Shown here piece by piece: positions 54,761 through 64,000 of a stretch of DNA of 64,000 nt. How positions within the stretch are numbered: position 1 is the stretch's first letter; every line of letters starts with the position of its first letter. A program made the position numbers and the translations under genes. The DNA is from Mytilus californianus (lineage: Eukaryota; Mollusca; Bivalvia; Mytilida; Mytilidae): contig NW_026262648.1 in NCBI RefSeq assembly GCF_021869535.1, forward strand, positions 930,001 through 994,000. Reading direction: 5' to 3'. Below the pieces are notes generated by a model. The model saw nothing but the letters and a program-made list of their open reading frames with translations. It ran no database searches and was not told the DNA's origin.

Positions 54761-55726
54761 TTAAAAAGCTGTATGTCCAGCGGAATCCTCGTATTGTGCA
54801 ATTGTTGTAACTTTTGTAAAGTTACTAGGAATTTGTGCATTATGCTTTCTACCAAAACATAACTCCATCATTGACATTCTCAGGTCCCTGTTTCCTATTC
54901 CGTAAATCATTGGATTAACTGTAGAATTGAAATAAGCAAGAAACACAACAGGATACCAGTATAACGGATATCCGGAAGATATGCATTGTTCAAAAACAGC
55001 AACAGTGAAAGGTGTCCATGATATTATGAAATAACCGACAGTTACTATTAATACACCAACTATTTTCAACTCTCTTATGCTGTTAGTGCTTTTCTTCTTA
55101 CAGATTCGAACGTTTATACACCGAATTTCCTTGGCATGACGACAGGCTATTTTTAATATTATGCCATATAAGACAATCATTATTATACAGGTAACGCCAA
55201 TTACTGTGAAAACAAATGCAATATAAGGACAAGAAAGTAGATCAAGCGTAGAGCATGATTGGTCGGAAGTGTTTCCGGAAGAAAACACGTCCGAAGTTGT
55301 AAAGGGTACTACAGACACACACAGTGGAAAAGTCCAAGCAAGGACAATCAAAACGGCAACTTTATTTTTTGTTATAATAATAACATAACGAAGCGGGTAC
55401 ACAATTTTCACAAATCGTTCCAATGCAACTACCAGTAAATGAAGTATTGACACAAGTGGTATATATATCATCACGACCTGGTGTGCTAGGCAACCATACC
55501 CAACAATAGTCAAGTCTGTCAGTAGTGTATGGGCTACTTCTACGGGTGCTATTGTCGCTCCTAATAAGAAATCGCTGATTGATAGACTGGCAATGATTAT
55601 GTTACTATTCGTGCGAAGACGTGTTTTACGATATATAATCCATATAAGAAGTCCGTTGGTTGAGCATGACGATAATCCAAGTACGACGTATGCAACATGC
55701 ATATAGGGAATCGTACTGTAAACCAT
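54761..55726 (-). CDS. rhodopsin-like (class A) GPCR, intact copy B
   Basis: Single-exon frame of 321 residues from ATG 55726 to the stop at 54761. Seven hydrophobic segments are visible at about 9-32, 42-65, 83-105, 120-141, 167-192, 221-244 and 255-279. Class A hallmarks: Asn24 in TM1, Asp52 in SISDFLL of TM2, Cys79 before TM3 with ECL2 cysteines 158 and 166, ERF (103-105) in place of DRY, Trp132 in TM4, SWTP (Pro239) in TM6 and NPMIY (271-275) in TM7. The N-terminus is very short (about 8 residues), and one N-glycosylation site (NTS, 152) lies in ECL2. The TM3 end YPLRY and overall size recall adenosine or trace-amine-type receptors, but the ligand cannot be assigned. Its paralogue at 23.9-24.8 kb has a premature stop, so this is the only intact copy here. 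It is encoded on the same strand as the amylase units. Confidence 0.88.
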   Translation of the reverse strand: MVYSTIPYMHVAYVVLGLSSCSTNGLLIWIIYRKTRLRTNSNIIIASLSISDFLLGATIAPVEVAHTLLTDLTIVGYGCLAHQVVMIYIPLVSILHLLVVALERFVKIVYPLRYVIIITKNKVAVLIVLAWTFPLCVSVVPFTTSDVFSSGNTSDQSCSTLDLLSCPYIAFVFTVIGVTCIIMIVLYGIILKIACRHAKEIRCINVRICKKKSTNSIRELKIVGVLIVTVGYFIISWTPFTVAVFEQCISSGYPLYWYPVVFLAYFNSTVNPMIYGIGNRDLRMSMMELCFGRKHNAQIPSNFTKVTTIAQYEDSAGHTAF

Positions 55727-56496
55727 GGTTGTTTTCTATTTTATTAGAGTCTTTTGTTTCATACGATTATGAAGTCTGCAATATTTATGGAAAATTGTTT
55801 GTATGGTAACTGTACAGATATTCCTGTCATTAAATCACTGAGATTTGACGAATCAAAAATGAATTTAAAATTAACTCTTTAATTTTTAATATACTGGTAT
55901 CTATTCAATTTGTTCCATATAGTTCGGAGCATTGAGAATAACTCACTCTTCATTCTAACAATGATAAGGATATTAAAGCTATTGTTAAGTATAAGATTCA
56001 CTGTTGGTTTTTTTGTAATGAACCATAATTTAACGGGTTCCAGACAAGGATTCCTAATCTACGTTGGAAAATAACATTTTGTATGGTTTTTAATTCTGAT
56101 ACATGCTATTTGCAGAATGTTCAACAGGATGCATTTCAAATGTCACATCTAATTAATTCCTTTTAAAAGTATCCTGTTAGTTTGAAGCATTTACGTCAGC
56201 AAAATGTTTCAATTGAGGTTCCTGAAGGCATTATTGCTATTTCTTATTTCTTTTTAATGTCTTATGTTATGTTCACAAATTCATTGAAAATGTTTGAATT
56301 ATTGTTCAAACGAAATTAAAAACAATATTTTATAAATTTTTATTAAATGCCTGTGTTTGGAAATGTTATACTTCGTTTTTTTTTATATATTCGTGTAAAA
56401 CAAATGTGTATTGACAGTATTTTAACACTTATAAATTACTTTTACATATTTTTATATTGTAATAATAAAATGTTTCGGAATTATCACACGTTTTAC

Positions 56497-56962
56497 AGGT
56501 GTAATAACACCAAATCATAGTACGTCACATCCGGTTGCATACGAAAAAGGGTCGAAAAAAATCATTCCCTTGAATTTGACAGTTGTAGGAAATTAATCCT
56601 ACATTTCATTGCAGTAAAAAAATTCTGAATCATAAACATATATCTTGGGTGTTTCAAAGGACTATTTTTTTTTATTTTGTGATTCTATAGAATATTTTGG
56701 AAACTTGAGGTTACATGGTTACTAAAGCTTGTACACAGGAAAGAAAAGGGTGAAATTTTGATTGTTTAACTTCCAGTGATGGTTATTTTCTTATATGCAA
56801 TGAAATGTTATATGAAATTTTGTCTATAGTACTGGACTGGATAAAACGTTACTCATGCTAAGTATTTCTTTATTTGAAACAAAGATAAATTCTGCACAAT
56901 TTTTTGAAAAGTGCAAATTTAACAAAAACTAATAGGGGAAAATCAATGGTGGTATTACACCT
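56497..56962. mobile_element. 466-bp MITE with AGGTGTAATA terminal repeats, unit B only
   Basis: The ends AGGTGTAATAACACCA and TGGTGGTATTACACCT are reverse complements with one mismatch. The uninterrupted sequence CACACGTTTTACAAACATG is preserved in unit A at about 25.60 kb, which serves as the empty site. No ORF. The insertion postdates the duplication. Confidence 0.8.
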
Positions 56963-57342
56963 ACAAACGTGTTTTATATCCATATTCGTTGATAGGAATC
57001 CTTATGACAGGCATGATTGCCACGGTGTTTTTGTCTTTATTTTCATAAAAATGCAACAATGATTTGCTATAAAATATTTTTATAAATAGGATTTTTTTTT
57101 CGATATGATTCGTCTGATACATTTTCTTAGTGGTTTCAAAGAAAATAATTCCTATCGCACCAATTTTTTTTTTCTCCCTAAATTTGAGTTCGGAATGATA
57201 TTTCTACTGCCCTACCAATAGAGTGAATATTTAGGAAAATAATTTAAAGGAATAACAAGAAAATAAGAACTAGACAATCTAAATTACTAAATTAGATGAG
57301 TACAGACGACAGAATGGCTAAAACGAAAATGATAAAAAGCGA

Positions 57343-57605
57343 AAGAATTGCACCAATAGTTATCAAAGGTACCAGGATTATAATTTAATACGCCAGACGC
57401 GCGTTTCGTCTTCCTAAGACTCATCAGTGACGCTCAGATCTAAGTAGTTATAAAGCCAAACCAGTACAAAGTTGAAGAGCATTGAGGACCCAAAATTCCA
57501 AAAAATTGACTAAAATGACCATATAATTGATATCCATGTCAACACCAAAGTGCTGACTACTGGGCTGGTGATACCCTCGGGGACGAAACGTCCCAAAACA
57601 TGGGC
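57343..57605 (-). mobile_element. family II hammerhead repeat, unit B only
   Basis: Unit A continues from AAAGAATTGACAGCAAAACATG without this segment (26.0 kb). It reads, on the minus strand, GGGACGTTTCGTCCCCGAGG, CACCAGCCCAGTAGTCAGC, AACTTTGTACTGGTTTGGC, then the hammerhead and GGTACCTTTGATAACTAT. It is a recent insertion by its intact ribozyme. Confidence 0.75.
57390..57433 (-). ncRNA. hammerhead ribozyme (family II), intact
   Basis: Read on the minus strand: stem I GCGUCA/UGGCGU (6 pairs with two G-U), CUGAUGA, stem II GUCUU/AAGAC with loop AGG, GAAA, stem III AC/GU with loop GCGC, cleavage triplet GUC. Predicted cleavage lies between 57396 and 57395. All invariant core bases are present. 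The architecture is identical to family I but the sequence is unrelated outside the core. Confidence 0.85.
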
Positions 57606-58926
57606 AGAAAAACATGCGTACTAAGAAATATGAATCTAGCTCTGAATGCGTCGATGAGTTATTAGGCTCTGGTCGGGTAAGGAGTTATTGCTCTACGAGC
57701 GTCACTAACCGTATACCTCGTGCAATGCAAATGACTGGTAATTTACCTTTGCTCACTCGAGATACTGCTGACCTAGATTTACATTTTAACTAATACACAC
57801 ACACACATGTATTCACACACAGGTATATATTTTTTTTTTTTTTGTTCCTTAAAGAAGGTTTTGGTTTACCACAATCTTGTCATTGTGACAGCATCAGCAG
57901 ACTGAAATATGTAAAACAAAACATATGAGATCAACAAACGGTCTTAAAAAATAGACATATGTCCAAACCCTAGGCCATATATTTCTTTATTTTATTGACG
58001 TATACTATTCAAAATCTCCCATTACATCCTCCTTTAAAACTTATTTCCAAGCTAGCGATATCAATAATGAACGGAAATTTGTAAACAGAAAGATAATGAA
58101 TCCTTTATACCTTTGTATGCTGGTATTCCGTTTCAACATCACGTACGCAGCATCTTAAACTCATTATATAGCTATCATAACATTTAAACGGTAATTGAAT
58201 ATTTTTCTATATTTTGCAGCCTCGATAAGAACGAACAATAGATAAACATCACGTTAAGGAATTATATACCTATAGAAGATAGACGGAATTCGGAAAAGTT
58301 AGCTACACTGGGTGTTAATATATTAATTGTATTTACTCTGTCTGCTTATAGGATGATTTATTTGATGTAGAACCAAATTTAGGATTTGACTTTGAATGAT
58401 TGGATCCTTGAAAACAAGTAAAGCATAGATTTTCAATTGCAAAATTGTTTTTTTGAATATAAAGTAACAAATAAACTAATCCATCGACATATATTCTTAA
58501 ACACCAGAGATGGTCCAAAAAGTCACATAAAGGATAATAGAAAAAACCTACAGTGACATTTATAAAACACATTCAAATTGAATAAACTATAAATTTGCTC
58601 TGGTCCTGAATATGCACTAAATATTTGCCACTGGACGTAAATCAACGTCCCCAGTAATACAACCCTACTCGTAAAAATTTACCAATAGTTTAGAACATAT
58701 GGGCAGTGGCTAATGCAAGGGAGCATAGAGAGTCCTTTAAATGAAAAACATATATATTGTTTGCTTAAAATTGACTAAAAAAACATTTTGCCATTTTGAA
58801 TTACCCTTGCATAGCACCCTTGATCCGCCCTGATTGTGATGCTATTATATTGTGATATCACAATCATGGCAATGCAATGTATATTCTACCAAGAAGTGAT
58901 CTGTATCATAAAAACTGAATTAGTTT

Positions 58927-59112
58927 AGGGGCCGACCATTTGATTCGGGGGGGGGGGGTAGTTTTTGCGTCACAATTTGAACAAGCAAAAAAATAAATAC
59001 TTTGACCATGGTCTGAGTCAAAATAAATAATATGGTCGCTTTTAAGTTGAAAATAAATATTCTGTCTTCATTAAATTTTACAACACCTCCCCCTCCTTAG
59101 AATTAAATGGTT
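58927..59112. mobile_element. small TIR repeat (GGGGCCGACCATTTGA family)
   Basis: The left end is GGGGCCGACCATTTGATTC followed by a G run. The right end is CCTTAGAATTAAATGGTTGTCCC, an imperfect match in reverse. Internal words AAATAAATA and ATATTCTG resemble the degenerate copy at 27.78-28.06 kb. Confidence 0.55.
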
Positions 59113-59299
59113 GTCCCTTATAGGGCATTCCAGGCTACCCTTACGTGATAACGAATCACTTTCATAAATCATAAGTAAAAGTGGACACATTGGGTATTTT
59201 CAAAATAAGGAGATGATAGGCAATTATGAAAAGGACATGTTTCGAGTGTATTACACATTACGGCTAGGCATTATTGGGCGTAGAGTGACAACATATGAA

Positions 59300-59800
59300 C
59301 ACGTTTTGGGGGTTGAACACTGTTTAGGAAATGGACACGTTAATGCTTATTTATTAATGAAATGCACATTTTACCCCAAGGGGTTGAAGGCATATAAAAC
59401 AATACAATACAAATATATACACAATGCAAAAATCATAAAATATTTAACATCATATATAGTGGTAGTAAAGCATAGCTGTTGGACATTGTTTAGGAAAAGG
59501 ACACGTTTATGTTTATTTAGTAATAAAAAACACATTCAACCCCGAGGGGTTAAAGGCATATAAAACAATACCATGCAAATATATACACAATGCAAAAATC
59601 ATAAAATATTAAACATCATATATAGTGGTAGTAAAGTATAGCGGTTGGACATTGTTTAGGAAACGGAAACGTTTATGTTTATTTATTAATGAAATGCACA
59701 TTAAACCCCGAGGGGTTAAAGGGATATAAAACAATACAATACAAATATATACACAATGCAAAAATCATAAAATATTTAACATCATATATAGTGGTAGTAA
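59300..59800 (+). repeat. 166-bp tandem repeat, three units
   Basis: GTTGGACATTGTTTAGGAAA and GAGGGGTTAAAGGCATATAA recur with 166-bp spacing (59315, 59481, 59647). A 116-codon frame over the first two units and a minus frame over the last are repeat by-products. Unit A holds only the sequence just before the array (27.74-27.79 kb, CTAGGCATTATTGGGCGTAG), so amplification occurred in unit B. Confidence 0.85.
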
Positions 59801-60499
59801 AAATGTAATAATATTTATGCAGGTGTTGTGTCCTTTCTCTGTGAACGGAATAGTAAGCTGTGATTGTTACATATTTTCTTGCTGTTAATGCGATACTCAA
59901 AGTACTGACCATTACTAAATAACGATTGACTGCCATATCGATCCTTGACTTGATACTAATACCATTCAATCAAATATATGGGTTTAGCATCGTTTTAAAA
60001 GTCCATTTTCTCATTCCCGACATTGTTTCTAATTTTAGATTTTGTTTGGCAAAAGGACACGCCACCAAGGTAGGATCTACTGTATCCTTGCCTGTATAAT
60101 GTCATAATGTATTCGCATAACTAAACTGACACTCAAATATACACTTTCTTTCTAATCGTAGCAACTTTTTATACATGTACCATTCGACTAAACAAAACAA
60201 GACAGAATGAATTTGGTTGCACCCACAGAACGAGAGAGTGAACGACCTTTTTCAAGCCTTTGAATAGATGGCATTTGCAGGTTTACATGATAAAATGTTG
60301 AATAATGATAATCTACCATCAACACTGAAGAATTGTACACCATCGCTGACAATCATGCAATTACTTTAAAATATATAAACTCTACAAAATGAATTGTAGA
60401 AACAGTTTGAGAATACTAACTAGCAACCATAGTTGAAAACAATTGATGCAGACGCCGTAATATAAAAATAATGCAAATGTTGGCGTACAGTGTATATAA

Positions 60500-60720
60500 A
60501 TATTAAGACGTGGTATAACTTTCTTTGAACAAACTCTCCAACAGAGACCAAACGACGTAGACAGTTAGCATCTATTGGTTACCGTGCGGCCTTCAACAAT
60601 GAGCAAAACCCATACTGCATAGCTAGCTATAAAAGGTCACGAAATGACAAATGTGAAATAGTGCAAACGAGGAAACTAACGGCCTGATTTTTTAACAAAA
60701 CAATAAACGAAAAAACAAAT
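60500..60720 (+). mobile_element. SINE-like dispersed repeat
   Basis: AGACGTGGTATAAC, CTCTCCAACAGAGACCAAACGACG, GGTTACCGTGCGGCCTTCAAC, GAGCAAAACCCATACTGCATAG and GAGGAAACTAACGGCCTGA. It is the most complete copy of the family seen at 2.81 kb, and the end of unit B lies within it. Confidence 0.65.
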
Positions 60721-60734
60721 ATGATATACATTAT

Positions 60735-61190
60735 TGAAATCTTGGATTATTGCTTTACATGATTGAGTAAAACCACAGTTTTGAATCATACTTCATTGTT
60801 TAAAAAAAGACTCCTGCAGTCTAATACGATAAATTGACATTTACTCAATGATATACAAATCTTTATTTGTCTTAAAAACAAATTCAATGGCATGATTTAT
60901 GACTAAGGATTAACACGCACTCAACTTCTAAAGCTAATATTCATGTGCAGGGGAAAATTCTTGGTAAAATAACATTAGGAAATTCATCCAGACTTGATAC
61001 GAATGACTGATCAAATAAGTTATTTTAAGGAAAATTGTTCTTACAAACAAATCATAGTGATTTAGCGACAAAATTTACTATGATGTTTTGAATAAAACGA
61101 AGGATTAAAGCTTCGGATATATCAGTTTATGTTCGCCTGAAAGATTGTGGAAACGTATATACATTTTATAAATCTATCAACACCTAGGGT
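60735..61190 (+). repeat. third, partial copy of the duplication (amylase 5' flank)
   Basis: 60808-61190 aligns with 52.74-53.07 kb and 21.52-21.93 kb (CTCCTGCAGTCTAATAC, GGAAAATTGTTCTTACAAAC, AAGGATTAAAGCTTCGGATA). The adjoining 60.735-60.78 kb (TGCTTTACATGATTGAG) is similar to the reverse complement of 53.95-53.99 kb. The locus once had at least three units, and this end was rearranged. No coding exon is included. Confidence 0.75.
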
Positions 61191-62900
61191 CATTTAAGGT
61201 TACACGATACCGAATGACGTTACGCCAAGAGTTATCGTTCCTGCTGTTGTCGACATCCATGAAATTGACGGCAAACTTGAAACCTGATGTTTTATAATAA
61301 CTTAGAACGAATTAAACAAACAATGATGACTCAGTCTGGTATAAAATAGTTGAAAGTTATTTTTTTCTTTATTTCAAATGTGCAAATATATATGATTGTC
61401 TATTAAGAATACTTTCATTTTAGCGCCGCTTTCTATACGTATCATATTCAATCAAAATCTTTACATAGATGCAATTCAAATGAAAGAACAAAAATTAGAA
61501 AAAAAAAAACAAATTTGAATAAAAAACAAATACTTATATATAATATTTGTATTACATAATCGTGTAAAATGTTCGCACTATTTTAAAACTTTCACGATTC
61601 ATAATATCCTAAATATGGACATTTTATATCGTTTAGAATCATATCAGACTTAGGAAATAAATCTGCAAATGTAGGCCCTACGCTGTACTTTTATCGCGAA
61701 AATAATAAAATAATAAAATAACTTTTATTTTTGTTAAACATTTTCAATCGTAACTTTGCATAGATGCAGAGTGCCGAGAGGTTTGATGCAATACATTATA
61801 TGACATTTATTGCTTCGTCGTCTTCCTCTCGTTCTTTCTCTCATTCTTTACATTTCAATATATCTTTTTAAATGTTCTGTTTCTAAGCAAGCATGTGTAC
61901 ATCTATATATATATTCTTATGCAAAACAGACTGAGTTTTTTATTCTGGGTTGCTCTGTTTTTGTTTTGTTTTTTGTTTTTTTGCAATAAAGTCTTATCTA
62001 TGATTCATGCCGTTTCCCCGTGAAATTTTGTTTTGAAAGTAGAAATCCAAATTAAAGAAACGCAGGAAAATGTTTGAAAATAAGTGAAATTGTACCACTA
62101 TTATTGCAATTCTGTTAAGAAACACATTCGTTCAAAAATGGTCGCCGAAAAATGCCGCTAGCTAAATAGAAAAAGAAAATTTATATGGAAAGAATACAGA
62201 TAGAATTTAGCGAAAAATGTACCATACAAGCAGAGTAGATGTCAACACTAAATGTGAACTCGGTTAGGAAGAAATAAAATCCAATCATTCATTTCCCGTT
62301 ACATATTTTTTTGTGAATTCCATTCTGAAATAGATTTTTTTTCCAAAATTTACAATCTAACGATTCATTAAAATATCATGGCCGCACTATATATGAATGA
62401 TCGTGCTTTGATGGAGTTAAATCCAGAAAAGCGCTTCAAACGCAAACATATTACAAATATTTTCATTAACCTTTATTATTAAAACGGCCGAGGGTATTTG
62501 TAGTCTTATCAGGAGTTTTTATTACAATTATACAAGTACGTTTGTAAAATAAGTGTTGGTATTTCTTTGTGTTAATAATAGGAGATGTGGGATATATAAC
62601 AAGACAGCAACTGGTCGATTAACGACACACAAAACCAAAGACATCTAGATAACCCATAACTAATGCAGGATGGACGAGTATTTTTCACTGCGAAGTTGTA
62701 GTTTTAGTAAAGATTCTTAAGTCCCTTGAATTGGAAAGTTAATAAGTATATGTATCATAGCCAGTATCAAATCTTTAAAATGATAATGTTCACAACAATA
62801 GTAACTAAGATGTTATTTATAACAGTAACATATTTCAGTCACCTAGTACATATTTGTTAATGTCTTTAAACTTCTTGTATTTCACGAGAAAACTCAAAAC
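61191..62900. other. no gene recognised
   Basis: AT-rich sequence with short T and A runs. A fragment of the SINE-like family lies at about 62.58-62.66 kb. No supported ORF. Confidence 0.45.
62229..62330 (+). repeat. direct repeat partner of 63733-63910
   Basis: GAACTCGGTTAGGAAGAAATAAAATCC and CCCGTTACATATTTTTTTGTGAAT recur in diverged form at 63.77-63.91 kb (CATCCAGTTAGAACGAAATAAAATT, CCGGTTACATATTTTTGTCAAT). Confidence 0.55.
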
Positions 62901-62909
62901 TTTATGAAA

Positions 62910-63000
62910 TAAGGAGATGTGGTATGATTACCAATAAGACAACGTTCCATCAAAGACCAAATGAGGTAGATGTTACCATCATCATATAGTTACGCTAATA
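62910..63000 (+). mobile_element. SINE-like fragment
   Basis: AAGGAGATGTGGTATGATTACCAATAAGACAACGTTCCATCAAAGACCAAATGAGGTAGATGTTACC, 5' part of the family at 2.81 and 60.5 kb (written here only as a location cue). Confidence 0.65.
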
Positions 63001-64000
63001 TCTATTTTGATCCCTCGAAAAAATGATTGAAGCGTCTGTGCCGCACTTGATATATATAGGGTTTATACGGCTAATTTCTTAGAACTGCATTTATTAAGCT
63101 TCAGCTTTTGAATTATGTACCTGGTTTTGTTCGTATACTAAGGGTACGCATATTGTCAGGATATTGGGTTGTTTTTAAAAAAAAATTACAGGTTGCTGAA
63201 TTAGGTATTTTGATAACATACAAAGGCACGCAAAGTCCGGCTTACTCATCCTCCTACATGTTCAAGCTTGATTTTTTTTATATTGCGGCGAGTGTATTAA
63301 TACTTTTATATTCTCAAGTGTTTTTTGTATAATTTTCCATGAATGACAGAATGTGGAACTTTGTCTTCTTAAGTGAAATTTTCCATACAGTTTGCAAGGT
63401 TTGTCCGATTAACTACGCACACAACTCACATGTTTACATCATACAAAGTATACTATATTTAGAATGTGAATTTTATCAGAATATTGATTTTCTTTAAAAT
63501 TTTCACAACTAACAGAATGTTAAACCTTTACTGAAAGGTGCATCAAATGTGTCCTTTGGACACAACTATTTCAAATTGTATTATATCGTCCCGAGCATGC
63601 ATAAAATATTTTCCATTGGACGTTAGACAACCATCAATCAATCCATTCAAATTGTACTTCAACATCACTATATACATAATCAAATTTTGAAGCACTTGAT
63701 GCAGCGGTGGCACCACATTTGCCTAGTTTCGTAGAGTTGAGTGGTAGATTCAGTTTTGAAAAGATAAATGTGCATCCAGTTAGAACGAAATAAAATTAAA
63801 TCAATGGAATGTTATATTAAATAAGTAAGAAATTTACGAAACCCGACAAATGAAATGAAAATAAAATTAAAAAAAAACATTCAGATCCGGTTACATATTT
63901 TTGTCAATACCTCTGAGTCTTAAAAAAACAAGGATGGAGACATATGTGTTTCTATACATGCTTTGAATCAGTATGCAATCGTGGATATTATGTTAGTTTT
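63001..64000. other. no gene recognised; repeat fragments
   Basis: Holds an ATATTTTCCATTGGACGTTAG fragment (63.60 kb) of the family at 27.64 and 58.60 kb, and the repeat partner of 62.23 kb at 63.73-63.91 kb. The 74-codon frame at 63108 has no domain. Confidence 0.5.

Noticed and set aside
57555..57600. GCTGGTGATACCCTCGGGGACGAAAC as another hammerhead on the + strand of the family II insertion
   Set aside because: CUGGUGA lacks A6 and stem II does not start with a G-C pair, so the core is not satisfied.

Overview
This window is animal nuclear DNA. It is AT-rich, genes are sparse and split by GT-AG introns, and the rest is dominated by short dispersed repeats, microsatellites and MITEs. Gene content (a C1q-domain secreted protein, a chloride-dependent alpha-amylase, a small intronless rhodopsin-like GPCR) and several dispersed repeats that I recognise from memory of marine mussel sequences point to a bivalve, most likely Mytilus. 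The species cannot be fixed from the sequence alone.

Layout. 0-12 kb: dispersed repeats, one exon of a Thr-rich (mucin-like) protein with a Cys-rich ShK-like tail (2.2 kb), a C1q-domain gene on the + strand (5.0-7.8 kb, TATA promoter at 4.97 kb) and a local tandem duplication (9.5-11.4 kb). 12.5-21.2 kb: a complete seven-exon alpha-amylase gene on the - strand (505 aa, all catalytic, calcium and chloride residues present). 23.9-24.8 kb: a GPCR copy on the - strand broken by one in-frame stop. The block 14.65-29.05 kb (amylase exons 1-5 plus GPCR) is duplicated in the same orientation at 44.99-60.57 kb. The second unit shows the opposite outcome: its amylase is a multiply broken pseudogene without exons 6-7, while its GPCR (54.76-55.73 kb) is an intact 321-aa frame. 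A third, partial copy of the amylase 5' flank lies at 60.8-61.2 kb.

The 16 kb between the duplicated blocks is an accessory island. It holds a 539-bp tandem satellite (34.5-39.8 kb, + orientation) with an inverted, older block of the same repeat (29.57-31.23 kb), tRNA-derived SINEs, a TIR element of about 2.3 kb with a 784-bp MITE nested inside it, a nearly perfect 2 x 399-bp palindrome whose centre encodes the C-terminal tail of a Penelope-like element, and a TA-flanked MITE.

The most interesting observation is that each complete unit of the 539-bp satellite carries a full minimal type I hammerhead ribozyme motif: stem I, CUGAAGA, a 4-bp stem II, GAAA, a 2-bp stem III with a tetraloop, and an AUA cleavage triplet. 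All nine + strand copies keep the core, and the few changes mostly keep the pairing; two of the three copies in the inverted block have lost it. A second repeat family in the window (intact at 57.39 kb) carries a hammerhead of the same architecture with GUC as the cleavage triplet. Hammerhead repeats beside a Penelope-like remnant, with short-loop inverted junctions (12, 20 and 22 nt), suggest a non-autonomous retrozyme-like system that could yield self-cleaved circular RNAs and be mobilised by Penelope-type reverse transcription. The motifs are seen in the sequence; activity and mobilisation are inference.
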